NCBI RefSeq assembly: GCF_000764305.2
Contig: NW_025937364.1
Coordinates: forward strand, 1 to 64,000
Length of the DNA stretch: 64,000 nucleotides
Direction of reading: 5' to 3'
Source: Hyalella azteca
Taxonomy: Eukaryota > Arthropoda > Malacostraca > Amphipoda > Hyalellidae
The position numbers were made by a program, and so were the translations under genes. Numbering within the stretch: the first letter of the stretch is position 1; every line of letters starts with the position of its first letter. The notes beneath the pieces are model-generated. The model worked only from the letters and a program-made list of their open reading frames with translations. It ran no database searches and was not told where the DNA came from. Shown here piece by piece: positions 45,832 to 60,037 of the stretch.

Positions 45832-48800
45832 GGAATAACTGCAAGTCATCTTCTTTACCAAGGCTCGGCAAATGCAGTTGAGTTGGGTCGTGGACTTGGT
45901 TTTATCCTTGAGGATTGTGAACCCAAAATTCGTGTTTAATTAATGGTTTTCTGCTAGGGTCAATTGCTCGTGCATTATCCCAGTATACCTTTGTTGGTGC
46001 TTGTAGCATGACCAGAAAAGTGACGGTAAAATACACATTCATTCGTGGTCACCTCTTTACAGCTCTAGTTTTAGCTTGTTCAATTCAAAAGCTTTGGTTT
46101 TAATTCAAAAGCTTATTCAATTCAAAAGCTCCCAAGTGTTTACAACAATCAATTATATATACTTGAGACGCTTCAAGTTTTAATGTTCCAAAGTGTAGTT
46201 CTTTATATGAAAGTGACCCTGTGTTCTCTTTGTCCTTGGGGAGCTAAGGGATCAACGTTCTTACTTAATGATTCAATTCATGCTCAGTAGTATGGACCCA
46301 ATTCTTGCGGAATATCAATGCCTGAATTTTATATATCGGCACACATGCATCACAATACGCATATTCTGCCGATTCACAAATGGAGCATGCGATTTGGAAG
46401 AAACTCACACGACCCTTGTATACAGTTATTTATTGCATTGGTTTCTATACAGTATGCTAGACGCATCAGATTTATTGCTATATTATCTTCCCTGTTAATT
46501 ACTGTACGACAGGAAATAGTCGGCAACAGCTTCTACTTATGAGCAAATAGCGGTTGTATAGAAGCGACGTCATGTGTTCGATAAGTTCCCTGCTGTGGCG
46601 CACCACAGTAATGAACTGAATGCATTTATGAGCGTGTGTGGAGAGGTGTATATATATATAGTGATAGTGACAACATTATTGATCTTGACTGTATGTAATA
46701 TTTGTTCTGCTTACGGCTCGTTCTATTCTCGTTGATTTCTTATTCATTATTAATGTGTATTCCTTAATCTATTTTTATTATTTTTATTATTAAATTAAAC
46801 ACTCATCGCCAAATTACATCTTTGCTCCTTATACTGAGCGTACTAACACAAATCTTCTACTCTCTTCGCTATCATGGGCTGCTCTTTATTCTTGGATGCA
46901 CTGCATCAATTGTGTAACGTTTGAATAATAATTATACTCAGATAATGTATAGAATCAAGTCTTGCACCATATCGGACAAGAATAAAACACGCGGGCCTGC
47001 GGCAACAATCTCACAGTGAGAGCCCATACAGAGGCCTTATGCGCTTCATTAACGTTCCATGCACCTCAAATGCACGCGCAAATTCCAGACTTCTTTAAGC
47101 CATATTGTTGGTGCTCAAAATTATTCGTGCTGTAGTATACTTTCGTCGCACTTGTTTCATTTTTATATTTTTGCTTGCCGAAATTAAATAATTTTTAGTG
47201 TGCACCAATAGCTCCTTGCAATTTATTCAAATTATAGTCAACACGAATTGAATGTATCTATTTACTGTAGTCTATACTATGCGGAGCATCCCAAAATATG
47301 AGAATAGTTCTAAAACATGTGTATTATTCTAAAATATTGTGGATTTCCATGTAACTGTATTGCGCTTAACATTGAAAATTGTCGTTATTTATTTAGTTAT
47401 ATCTGTAAAAATTCCTCTAGGCACACGCGCCCAACAAAACAACAGAAAATGAGGCTTCATTTCTTTGTTAGGGCAAATGGTATCGAACGCGTGGGTTTCA
47501 TGACCGCAATTGGGGCTCTAGGGAGCTCGGCTTAGTCCAGTCAATGGTGCCTATAGCTGCGACTGAAAGAATAACAAGAAACTGCTCGCTGTGGCCAAGG
47601 TCGTCGACCCGTAAATGACCTTAATGACGTCCAGCTGATGACTTGTCTGCTTCTTGCAACATCGTGCCGAATCACTTTCAGGCAACCAATTTGCAGCAGA
47701 TCTTTTCTTTAGGTGTCAGCCATTGGATTTTTTATCCATTCCCCATTACTGTGGAATGACGTGAATGGGATGACCACTTTTTTTTGCCTTTGGGTCTCAC
47801 GTCTTATCACATGGATCTTATTTGTCTTCATTGATCCTTGACCTATGACGTCTATTCTTTCTTTGCACATTGATCTTGATTGTTTAAAAGTGTCATATAC
47901 TCAAGATTGACATTGATGCCTGTTCGTGTGCCGCTTTATTTCTGGGGAACACTACTTCTCTCAACCTTACTTAAGTTGAATGAGAGGTTTTCAACTTAAC
48001 GACATGCCATGATTTCTGGAAATCATTTAGCTGATTTTCAGTTTGAAAATTCTCAGTCACTCATTCTTCTCGGCATCAATGGACCCCGATCAAAATGTGG
48101 CATTTTGGTCCGGCGCAGCGTTGTTTTCAACTCATCACAGAAGTTAATAATTCTGTGTCATCGTAAGTAAAGCATTACAGTACTTTTACTTCAGAATTTC
48201 GAGGTTGTGGGTGGAGAACTGTTAACGGCTTTACGGTTTATATGATCATATGATCACCAACTTCAGGGTATAAACGTCTTATAAGTCTTGCTGTTTGTCA
48301 CATCCTCGATCAATGCTCTAATTAAAACGGCGATACGTTTTGCAATCAAATGGACTCTCAACCGATTGAGAAGTTTTTCAAATTGTGCATCTGCGAAAAA
48401 ATACAATTCAAGTAAAATGTAGAAGCTGTAATGTTGCCTGTGCAAAATTAAAAAAAATCTATTGTTGCGAAGAAAAATAAACTTGAATAACAATGAGTGA
48501 GTAAAATATTCCGTGCCATATAAGGTTCTATGAGAAACGATGAAACATGACATGCACTTGGACTATTCACAACTTGAATTCGATGAACCCTGCGGCTGGT
48601 GGGATTTTTATATTTCCATTCCACAATTCTGGATAACAAAGTAGAAAAAATCGAGACTGATGTTGTTGCGTCCAACGGCAAAGGTTTTTTCCCCGGAACG
48701 CGAGCGGCGAGTCTGGTCGCCGTAGTTTGTTTGGAGCTCGAACCGGAAAAATAGGTAGTCGTTACAGTGTTTTGTGAGAAATGGTTGTTATCTTTGAAAT

Positions 48801-51529
48801 TCTTTCATGATTGTTTTACAGGGAATTCTCTGCAGGCCATCGCTACAAAAGTCATGCGGCTCACCACATAAGATTTATTTTCCCTCCCACCGCTCCTGTA
48901 GGATTTATGTTTCATGGAGATCTTTCTGAAATCATTCTTAATTCCTACTGTAGCATGTGTACAATATTTTTTTGTCTTCTCTTAATCGGTGCTTTCGAGT
49001 TTTCAAGGACATCTAGAAACAGTTTAGGGTTAATAAATTATTTTTCAGGTGGCGAATGCTTTAATAACAGTCCGCATTTGTAAGGAATTAAGCAGCCTGA
49101 CCTGAGAAATTAATGACTTGCACAAACGTAACACGCATCTATTCACATAATCTAATCTCAGGCGTAGTGTCAATAATAATGGTGAGAATTATCCAAATAT
49201 TTTCGCCTCCGAGCTTGGACGCCTCTACTTCCTGTAATTTAAACCTCGAATTAAAACATTCTCGTTTCCCTTTCCGTTTTTGGACACATCTTCATCGAGG
49301 CGCGGAAAGAAGTAGAACGTTTTGTTTGTGAGGCGCTCTATGCGACATCTCATTTACCAGCATGATGGTGCATGAGTTGTGTTTTCTTGTGCTTGTCCGC
49401 GTTCTGTTCCGTGATGGCGGTGCGAGAGACGACACCGGTATACCTGCAGGGTGTAGCCTCGCACAAGCAACGCTCTCCTGTTTTGGCGTCAAGAGCTCGA
49501 ATTGGAAACGCTTTCATTGCGACGCGTTGGCCGAAAGCTTGTTCTCTGCGTCACTCTCTAGCATAACTGTTGTGTAGACGTGTCAGTTGAAGGTGAACTT
49601 CGGTGGTTGCGTTATTGCAGATTCTGAGACCCAACCTCTATTTGCAACTATGTAATGCTTAGTGGGCGCAAAGTTTAATACATTATTTGTTTTTTTATTG
49701 GCTATATGCTGTCTAAAATTTCAGATGCTTCATTATTTTCTCAAGTATGTTCACTAAATTTACGTCAATCTGGGCTCTCGTTTATCTATTATATTTCTTA
49801 GTTAGTGATGTTTTCTTTCCCAAAAACATAATGACAACTGGTCTGAATTTGGCTTTGTTTTATTTCATTTTTTATATGATATTTCCTAGGAACGCCCAGT
49901 ATAGCATCGGTGTAAATAATAAATACATTTTTATAACTAAAAAGGAATCGTACAAATTACTTTTATAAAGCATTAACTAGTAGAAGTGTTAAGTATGCAC
50001 TTGTTAGTGAGAAAACGTTTTTTCGTAAACTTTTTGAATACTTTGTTCTTGAATAGTGTGTACCGTATACAATTTAAACTTCTAGGTACTTTTCGATTAT
50101 GTTTTTCGAATAATGATCTGTGGAAGGTTTCTTTGACCTCTTATAGCTGTCCAGGCACGCGATAAGCTTCACTAGACGAGGACCAGGCAATGATGTCACC
50201 ACGAAGACAGCGGACTGCTGAGTTACGTTACTCCGCAGCTCTCATTTGAAAGTGGTCGCTTAATTTAGGAGTTGCCGCTCAAGTTCAGCTATCGTGTAGT
50301 ATTACTCTTATAGCCTCTGTACCTCACAAGTGCGTGTCAAAGACCTCCATTGCTGAGCAGGGGTATACACTGCTGTAAACGAATTCAGTTTTATTCCTGT
50401 TGAATGAAGGAACTGAATCGTGTCATCGCTTGACAGAAGTCGCCGATGAAAGCGGTGTATATCAAGGCTCGCTTCTGCAGTCCTTATATACTTTCTGTCC
50501 GGAAAAACTTGCACATGATAACTTGACCTAGGACTCCTCTGAAACTTCCATGATGCACAACTCCTTCTATATATTCATTGACCAGTCGGTTAACAATGGC
50601 CCTTGATCCCTAGGCAACACTAATTTGTTGACTGGAAGACTGCATCACCAATTAGCTTTGAATGCATCTCCATCTTCTTTTTTCTTTTATGTTTTCACTA
50701 AAGGTTTACCAGTGATTTGTGAGGCTTTGCAGTGTCAAATGAATGCACGCCTATTATTAAATATTCGCCATTTTTGTAGAAACGTTTCAGTTAACGAGGA
50801 AGTGTGGAGTACAATTAAAACGACCTCAATAATTTATCATTTACGAGCAATGTCCATCTAGTTTTTAGTCGAATAAAAATGTCATTTTGTGATGAGAACG
50901 TAACAGGTATCACATTATGAGAAAATAATTCAATATCAAGAAACCTTGATAAACATTTCACACGATGAGACGCATTCCTCAACTCATGCCGTTCATGCTC
51001 GTTTGGTATTAGATTGGCAAAAGGTAATAATGAACGTAGCTTCGTATTGTCTTGAATGGATGAGATTATCAATAGACTGACGAACAAGTGTAAGAGGAGG
51101 TCTCCAGTTGCAACAGTGCGGTCACGAGACAATAGCAGCCTGCCTCCTAGCAGTCATAGAACAATAGCGTGTTGTCATTGAACATTTTCGTAGCGCTGTT
51201 ACAGCTGTCGCCGGTCCTTAGTTGTTCACTGATTCTATTCTATAACTTACATGCGCGAATATGTTCGAGATGATTAGTTCATATTTTAATAAAGAAATGA
51301 CACGGGAGAAGCTTGACGCCACAGTCAAATTATATTAATTCGCCATGGTTACTATCCTGATGGGAAACGATCATGTTATTTTTGGATTTAGTGATCGACT
51401 TCAGCCCATCAATGCTCAATGCACGAAATTTATATTTCAAGTAAAAATCATGTTCTCTTAATCGAATTAAGTTTAAAATGCGTGACTTAAAAAATGCTCT
51501 CTGCTAGACCGAGTGTAGTCTTTATGGTT
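45832..51529. other. Intron 6, no gene supported
   Basis: A short AT-rich duplication of TTCAATTCAAAAGCT lies at about 46076-46131. A GC-richer patch at 49290-49570 is open in several frames on both strands without a clear winner. Frames at 46268-46542 and 50815-51132 look like chance. Nothing fits the next demethylase exon. Confidence 0.5.
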
Positions 51530-51685
51530 ATCGAATTGACTCGTTGTAGTCTCCGAGCTGCTTCATGAATTGTGAATGAATTGACATTCCTTCTCTTCAC
51601 TCGATCTGATCGAATTGACTCGTTGTAGTCTCCGAGTTGCTTTGAATTGTGAATAAATTGACGTTCCTTCTCTTCACTCGATCTG
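51530..51685. repeat. 79-bp tandem duplication
   Basis: ATCGAATTGACTCGTTGTAG, then a TCCGAG block and TTCCTTCTCTTCACTCGATC, is present at 51530-51608 and repeated from 51609 with a small deletion and a few substitutions. A CpG-rich patch (51730-51830) follows, with a - strand ATG in good context, but no splice donor or family match supports an exon. Confidence 0.92.
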
Positions 51686-54600
51686 AAGCTTGGAAGAACA
51701 TGTTACTGTGATGCCAGCTTGGATGTAACAGATAGCAGCGGCATGCATGCGAAGAAGCCTCGTCGCGACAGCGACCCGACGGAGCAGCTGCCATTTTAAC
51801 TCGCGCGACCGAGCCGTGACGTATCGTGCATCTTTTTGTTTGGCGCCTGAGACTCATTGTTCTGAGGTCGAACAATGAAGCCTATGTATATCATGCAGTT
51901 CATCAGCCTCACCTTGCCGGCCCTCCCTCCCTTGTTGGTCGCACAAACACTCCTACCTGCATTAGCTTCGTCTACCTTATATATTCGTACATAAATTAAT
52001 TGTTTTATTATTCTTTAGCTATTTACGTATTTCGTGAAATTCCGTTTGCTATTAGTTATTTATTTTCATGTGTTAGAATTAACTTCAATCGTACAGTGAA
52101 GTCTTTGCACCTCGTCTCTTTATTTCATTATTTTAATTTTAAATTTATTGTCAATAATTCTAATCATTGATTAATTAAATAATTAGAATTTACGTTGCAC
52201 AATTTATTTCTCATACCTGAAGACACAAATTTGAGTAATCTCGAGTTATGAGGGTAATCTGAATTATATTTCGTGATTAATTGCCAAAGCTTTTTTAGCC
52301 TTCACACGCTGGTGCTGATTTGTATTCGCCTTTGTACTGTTTATCAATCAATTTCAACAAATAGCACGTAAAGAATTTCGCTGGTCCAAAAAGAGAGTAA
52401 CCTTGATTTAAGGCTGCATGAGCTCCTTCTTGCCTCCGTTTTGTTGCCTCTCGGAAGTCGCTGGAAGTTTAAATGTTTTCTGGAACATTTTGTCGGCTTT
52501 TGCGGCGGCGACGACGAAATCGTGCGCTGCACCCGCGGCCATGTTTTTTGTCCGGTAATCTGCAATGGCGTTATCTTTTTCCTCTTCCTATTATTTCAAC
52601 TATTTACTTTATTAAATAAAGAAATTATATCATATTGTACTACTGTCATAGTAAGGTATCAGTGTTGTCCGCTCTGCTCTTTCTTATCAAGTTTATTTAT
52701 AGTTGCCGGGTCATATTCAATAGTACTATATACATATTTATCTTCGCAGTAAAACATTCTGATTCGGCAAAAATATTTTGCAGCAATTCAGTTCATCTGC
52801 TTGTGAAAAGATTTTTTTTTTCTTTCTTGGTCATTGAAGTATTTTCTTTCTCATTTATAGCTTAGAGTTAAATATCTGTCGTGTCGCAAAAATGAATCTC
52901 GTTTTGAACATTGGTCCGTATTTCACAGGAAAAAACTGAAGTTACACGTGTGTTTTTGTTGAGGAATAGAGCGTCAAGTGGTGTCTCTTTTTACTGGAGT
53001 GTCGTGTTAAAGGAAAGCGCTCAGTCATGCTTGGTGTCAGCTGGTGTACTTCAGAAAATCGTTGCCATTTTGGCCTGCACCCAACAATGTCATGACTAAA
53101 CTCTATACTGACGCTTATCTGACACGTGTTTCAAACTTAGCAGTGGGCTGCTGCCAAAGCATTAAGCGCTTTGATCTGCAGGAGGCCATTTCATGTCCGT
53201 ATAATTTACCCCATTTTAAGGTCATATTTTTACATGAAATTTTAAAATGTGTTTCACTCTCTCAGTCAAGTGTGTGCTCGAGCTCATCACTTGGTCTATT
53301 TCTCACGAGGGATGGAAACTAGTTATTTCCTAGTTGCAGTGATATTTTTATATCATCGTAGTTTAATCAACATAATGTGTGTTATGTTTAGTAGTTCGAT
53401 GTATATATGACCTCGTGTATGATGCTCAAGAATTAATTTCCTGCCTCGTGCTATTTTTAAGTCAGTACCCATGAATGTTCACTTGAAACATAGTGGTGGT
53501 AATTTTATGGAATTATTATTAATGATTTTCATGTCAGTAAATGCACTCTCTGCCATAGAATTGGTTTAAGTTTATATGCACATTACGATATGCAATTAGC
53601 TATTCTTGTAGCTTATCAAGCTTTTCCATCACTGCTTAGTTGAGGTCGTTCAGTTCCTGGGGTCATACTTTCAAAACTCGCTAAGTGAACGTATAAGTAC
53701 TTACGCTCCATTTTCTTGTCTATGATTGGTGGATTTTGCTTGAAAAGCCGTCAATGATTGGCTGATGAACTCACGATCTCTTAACTTTTTTTTAAAGTAT
53801 GGGCCCAGAACGATGAGTGAGTACGAGAGGCTAGTGATAAACCCTGAGAGCTATTCTGTATCGCACTTACACCTTTGTTTATTCATTAATGATAAAGGAG
53901 TCATTATACCCTGCCTACAGTAGCTTCTTTCATCGCGCAGGGGTTTGGTCATTTATGCCGCAGTCGCAGATTGGCACACTTATTCACCAGCGTCAGATGA
54001 ACTCTAACCACGCAGATGTAATGAGATCTTGACACTAGACTAGAGTCCTTATGCATTGCAAAATTTCTCAATTATTACATGCAACTCGTATTAGCAGTCA
54101 CCGTACGTGTCTGTCATATCAGGCTTTATTTATGTAAAGAGTTGGGTTCATTGTCATTTATGCTTAAGTTCGGGTTTGTTAACAAATTTTCCTATTAAAA
54201 TTGAGTGTTACCTTCTGTTCCGTTGTAAGATACTAAATTCCGTTTGCATACTCGTCACTTGCTCCGTAAAAGTGTTTAATTAATTAGTTTTAATTTTTGC
54301 TTCGTGGTGAAATGTTATCGCGATCTTTTTGTAACGAATTCGGTAATATTTCAGATTTATGCATTTATCTAAGTATTTACCCAGCCATAAAAAAATCCCT
54401 ATTTGTTATCATCTTTACCGTTTGTATATACGGTGGAAGCTTCTTAATTTTCCCTATTTATAGGTGCGCGTTTTTCTCATGAACCGATGAATGAGACTCG
54501 ATGAATATAGTGTGAATTGGAGAGCAAGAGCGCTATCAAATTATACCACGTCTCTAGTGAACTCCTCTAATTCTCTGTTCCGGACTCGACAACGAACTAT

Positions 54601-54771
54601 TCAGCAATTACTTGCTCACAGTTTTCTTTGTTTTCCAAGGGCTTTGTCTTGCAGCTTTTTTCTCTTAATTTCTTTTAACGTCGGCGAGACTCAAGTCACG
54701 ATCGCAGCTGTTTCGTGACCACGACTCCGCCGTCCCGTACGATGATCTTATTTTTCTTCTTATTTTTTTTG
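51686..54771. other. Intron 6, no gene supported
   Basis: Two CpG-rich patches stand out from the AT-rich background, at 51720-51850 and 52490-52560. The second ends in CCG|GTAATC, but no reading frame across it matches the expected demethylase sequence or entry phase. The remainder is AT-rich with chance frames. Confidence 0.45.
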
Positions 54772-54917
54772 CCGAGTCTGTTATGTGCACTGATTTTGAT
54801 TTATTATTCCTTATTTATAGCAGAAGACTCGCTGTTAGAGATTACCGAGTCTGTTACGTGCACTGATTTTGATTTATTATTCCTTATTTATAGTAGAAGA
54901 CTCGTTGTTAGAGATTA
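54772..54917. repeat. 73-bp tandem duplication
   Basis: CCGAGTCTGTTATGTGCACT followed by a TTTATTATTCCTTATTTATA block and GAGATTA occurs at 54772-54844 and again at 54845-54917 with three transitions, so the duplication is fairly recent. It has no coding reading. Confidence 0.95.
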
Positions 54918-56113
54918 TTACACAATCTTTTGCGCTGCGTTAGGATTATTTTTCACATTATCATGTAATGCTTTTTAACGAATTTATCATCCTTCTTGCC
55001 GTATTGCAATTATGTTTGCTGCATTGTGTGATATATTTATTTCAGTGGCGTGTTTAGGCGATTAATTGGTTCAATATTTTAATTTTTATTGAAACAATAG
55101 CTCATATGATAATGTTTTGAGATAGTCGTAACAGTCTCGTTAATTGGCCGTTTCCTATTCTTGTTGTACAGCCCCACGAAGACTTGTTGTACCCCAACTT
55201 TCTCTTCTTTAGATCACGAAAGTTAAACAACGGAAGTTCGCAGTCACCTGTTTCTGTTCAGTCTTGGCAATCGTGCAAATCTAAATCTTTACGTAATTTT
55301 TTTACGCCATTGTTTGATGTGTATCCTCGGTATATATGAAAGCGAAAAAATGCGAGCGGAATCTCGTGACAACTTTCCTGTAATCTTCACCATAAGTTTT
55401 TTCGCGGTGTTTAATCTAAATGTACCTAAATTTGTCCGAATCGTTGGCATCTAACATACTAAAGTCAGTGATATAACTATTCATGATACTGAGAACTATT
55501 GTGGAAATTAAGTTGAAATGTCTCGAATTGCTCTTTGTCACAGAAATAAAATTGAAACCGTTCAGGGCTTGTCTGAAGGCTCTTCACTTGCTCGAGAATT
55601 CATACACAACAAAAGTGTTTTGAGCTCTGACTGCTCGCTCTTCTCCCATTGAGATTCCTCAATTCCATGTGGGACAGCACGAATTTTTCCTGTGTTCGGA
55701 GTTATTTTAAGTTCTTTCCATTCAGATCTGAAAAGAATTGAAGTTTATCGAGCGATCTAACGCCGGGCGTTCGAGTCTTCTGTTGTTGGAATCGCGAGCG
55801 TTCTTATCTCGGACGTGTTTGTGAGATCTTCGATGAATTCTTTCCTGTCTGTTTTTATAGAGGAATGCATTACGCGTTGCTTTTTTTATACCTCCAAATT
55901 GGGGTTGAAATTATTTAATCTCGTTTTTATGCGAGTTGTTTTTCTGGTCGCAGCTTCCTCGTGTATTCACTAGCATATTTTTTATTCGCCGTGAAGATTA
56001 CTTTGATCATATTATGATAATTTTTTTCACTTGCTCTCATTCATCGCTAAAATTACGCAGCTAACGGGAGAAAAAAATGAAAATTTGCAACCTCTTTTTT
56101 GGTGTCTAGTGTT
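54918..56113. other. Intron 6, no gene seen
   Basis: AT-rich intronic sequence with no frame above chance and no repeat boundary recognised. Confidence 0.6.
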
Positions 56114-56222
56114 TGTTATTATGATTAGCTGCATGGTCATATTCTCATCGCTGTTATGATGATAAGCTGCATGGTCATATTCTCATCGCTGTTATGATGA
56201 TAAGCTGCATGGTCATATTCTT
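56114..56222. repeat. 38/39-bp tandem repeat, ~2.8 copies
   Basis: GTTATGATGATAAGCTGCAT followed by GGTCATATTCTCATCGCT begins at 56114, 56153 and 56191; the third copy is incomplete. The first copy differs at two or three positions. It has no coding reading. Confidence 0.94.
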
Positions 56223-58535
56223 TTCGTTCGAACGTCTATGTGCGTTAATTGATCGATTATAACTTACATTCCTAAGGTAAAGTTTATTTAAACCCAATTT
56301 CTTTCAATTCCTTTGTCCCTTTGTATCTTCATTCATTAAAATTACATTTTTATTTCTTACGACAATAATACCAACTTCTATCTCTGTTTTTCGTTTGTGT
56401 TCCTACCTGGAGTTACTTGCACGATTTCAAAATGATCCCGAAAATTTTCAGGTCTATAACCTGTTGAAAATCTACACAATGAAACTTCTGAGTAACACAT
56501 ATAGTTCATCCTATCCTACATTTATGCAGCATTCAAGGATTTGTTTTATTTAGTTTTCCTGTTGTTGTACTTCGATACTGTTTCATTCGCTGGCGGATGA
56601 TAACGTTGTGATTAGAGATATCACTTTTATCTACATTTTAAATGTACATCATTATCCATGAGAATATCTAAAGTATTATAAGATTTAATGGTTATATGAA
56701 TTAGAATGTTTCAGAGATACTTAATTGAAGTTTGTGACGTTGAACAAAGTTCGAACTATAGGTATGAGTGACCTGTTGCATTGGCTAGATCAAATGTAGT
56801 GAAAGACATCAGTGTTGAGCCGCTGCATCACATGCTTTTCGTGATCGTATAAATGGCGGGCAAGTCACGAAACAATGTTCCTTGCTTTGACTTTCGATAC
56901 GCGTGAGAGGTGTAAAATTGTCCTCACAAAAGCAGGTAAATAGTTCACCCTGGGTGGCACTCGTACCTTCCTTTGTCTCCTCGAGGACCGCGGCTGCCCT
57001 TCTGTGTGGTAAAAAAATATATTTTTTTTTGCTTGGAAACCATATTCTCGCGTCCGTTCGTGTGGGGTTAACGGAAGTCATGTCCGACGCTTCAGCGATT
57101 TAGCATACGCTTTGCGTGCTTTTGTGAAGCCTGCTTTCAGTGCGTTTCTTATATGCATACTTTCTCAGAGTTTTTGTCCTGCTTTAGCTGTGCTTAGCAG
57201 TCAATTTCAGCGATAATTTTTTTTGTGACCCTTTACATATTTCTATTAATTTCCCCGGTGAAGAACTGAACCGGCTATGCTAATTTCTCTCCCATTCAGC
57301 GTTGTTCTTAGAAAAATTATTTGCCCATAAACAAAGGCTCAGCCAATATTTTTCCGGAACCAAAAGGTGTCCTTGAATTAATTATTTCCAAATGCGAGAC
57401 CAAATTACTGGTTATCTCACTATATTCTTAGTTTGTCCCGAGGGGAAAACGGGTTCTGCAAACTTCCATTTTAGAGCTCAAGCGGCGAACGCGTCATTTG
57501 AGCACTGTTATGCAATGCTGTTGATGCCGAGTAATATGATGCTGCCAATCTAAATCTTCAGCTCTGCCATTTATAAGCTATGATCTCGTCTGATCGATAT
57601 GACACTATCATATCTCACATTTTCGTCTCGCAACCGGCCCTTTCCTTAGGTTTGCATGTTTATTAACATCTTTGCTTTACATTAACAATAATCGTGTACC
57701 AAATTTATGTGTAGAACTTGATATTCAAAAGAACGCATAAAAAATAACTTACTTTGAATGCGGTGAAGAGTGTTTAGCTTGCCACTCGTTGGCGCTACTT
57801 TTCTACGCATGTGAACTGGAGCTAGTACATCTGAACGGATTGCTTCTTCTGTGATGTCACTTCTTAAACATAGATCGCAAATTCATACACCGATTTGTAA
57901 CTTGCTGAAGCGTTCTTATTAAAAATCTGTGTCAACGTTCATTCATCAGAATTAATGTCCTAATTGACTGCATAATTATGCAATCTTGAAATCATGTCAC
58001 ATCAGAACACAATCGTGGTCTCCTTCACCCACACAATGGAATGTATTTCGTGAAATAATGCTCGCATTTGCATACAAAAGTCCTATTACATTTCAGCCTC
58101 ATTTTTGTTCAATTATTTCTGGGAAAGTGCATTGATTCAGTCATGCACTAATACACTGACTACAGAAGCACGGGCATGACTACAACGGAGAGTTTGACCT
58201 CTCTTGAACTACTCGTTTAGTAAGATGATGCACACGATGCTCTCAAGCTCTTAACTCAACCCGTCTCGTGACTGAGACACGTCTGTGCTATAGGTTCTTG
58301 ATCTTACAAGTTAAGACGTAACACTCGGAATTTTATAACAAGTACTCTGAATTCTTTCCTCGTGAATTTGCATCATGGTATAAGGTTTTTGAACTACATT
58401 ATTGTCAATCGTTTTATTAATAGATTATTTTAATTTGCTGTGTTACAGATTTGGTTAGTAACTTTCATTCGAATTTTTTTATCGCAAGTAAATTTACTAA
58501 CTACATTTACTCCTCTATTAGGTTCCGAAGTATCA
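56223..58535. other. Intron 6, no gene seen
   Basis: Frames on both strands at 56809-57103 overlap each other, so neither is supported. No recognisable element otherwise. Confidence 0.55.
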
Positions 58536-58880
58536 TTTTTAAAAGTATGCATTTTTCTCATTACCTAATCAAAGTTCGTAGTCCGTAATTGAAACAATGC
58601 GCAAATTTTAGTGTAATTTCACACGCCTTATTATCCTCTTTACTCACTTTTAGCTATGAAGACTGTCTCGTCTCTGTATTTCTCCACAATAATGCGCGCC
58701 CCCTCTTTTTTAAAAGTATGCATTTTTTCATTACCCTATCAGATTTGTAGTCCATGATTAAAACAATGCGCAAATTTTAGTGTAATTTCTTAGTCTTATT
58801 CTCCTCTTTACCCACCTTTAGCTATGAAGACTGTCTCAAGTCTCTGTATTTCTCCACAATATTGCGCCCCCCCTTTTTTT
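58536..58880. repeat. 171-bp tandem duplication
   Basis: A unit running from TTTTTAAAAGTATGCATTTT through CAATGCGCAAATTTTAGTG and GCTATGAAGACTGTCTC to a C-run is present twice (AAAAGTATGC at 58541 and 58712). Identity is high but the copies differ by scattered substitutions and small indels. Each ends in CACAATA(A/T)TGCGC followed by C-rich and T-rich runs. It could be an old duplication of plain intron; no element signature is seen. Confidence 0.93.
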
Positions 58881-60037
58881 ACTGCATCCCGACCACATGG
58901 TGCATCATCGCTCATGCGATCTTGTCATAAGGTCAGCCATTATTGTGAGATATTCTGTTACCGTTCTGAATTTTTTCTTTCGCTTCATATGTCAGCTGGT
59001 ATCGAGTTAAGTAAATCTTGTTGAGAAAGCGGATAGAATTACAGCGACACAGTTGGTCTTCTCACTAAACATACTCGGTGTTGTGAGTTGTTGTGCGTGT
59101 TGAGCTGTAAACGGTGACAGCTCAAGGACTTTATTCTTAAGATAATGAATTACGTTATCTCTCGGGTACGGAAAAGAAGCACAATAATAGACCCGGAGTA
59201 TAATGCTTTGAGCATTTGCACTGTGTGTATGACCTATAAATCGTGCTCACAGGTTGACGTCTCATTTTTTTTATCTTTTTTAGTTGTTTTTCGATTTAAG
59301 ATTCTCCTGTGGCTGAAATTAGGAAATATCAATTGGTTGTCAGTCCATGTGCCAGTCGATGATAATTTTTTCATCAGCATTCCGATCTCTTATTGATTAC
59401 CTTCCGAGCTCACCGTATCTCATTTGACCTCTGTATGGAGCCTTGGCCGAACTCTCGTGATACTTGCTTGTATTTAAGCTCGTGCAATGTGGTCGTATTC
59501 AAACGAGCCCCAGTTTATTAGCATGACGTTCTCTTCCAGCACTCGAGACTATGTTTGCCTCTCCATACTTATCTCATTTGCATAGCGAAATACCGAGATG
59601 TCTTGCTCTGGGCTCTTATTTTTCGCCAAGCATCTCTCCGTACGAATAGCTCAGGGCAGTGTTTTGTAAAGTTTATTAGCTTTAGACTCTGGCGCGCATA
59701 CTTATAAGGGCGTCCTTGCATTGCCTTCCGCAGCTAGTTTGGACGATCGTCTTCTCGCCTTGTTCGCCAATGCTTCATTTTTTAGAGGCCCTTGCAGTGA
59801 CGGCAAGTACGAAGAATTTCCGCTTGGTAATAAAGCTCAATTGAGCTTCACTGGTTTGTCTTCGTCTCTATTTCATTTGATCTGTCGTTTTCTCGTTTCA
59901 ATTTAAAAAATATCGATAATGTTAGTGTAATTACTGAAATAAAACACTACATTTTTTGGTTAGGAAGAACGCTCAGCTTCATATTTCTTTTCTTCAATTC
60001 AGCCAAGTGCAAGACATCGACCTATTAAATTTCGTGC
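58881..60037. other. Intron 6, no gene supported
   Basis: Frames at 58824-59024, 59145-59396 and 59721-59906 have no splice or domain support. Nothing else is recognised. Confidence 0.5.

Noticed and set aside
52441..52560. CpG-rich stretch ending CCG|GTAATC considered as an exon
   Set aside because: No KDM3-like sequence in any frame and a poor acceptor; left as an unexplained GC patch.
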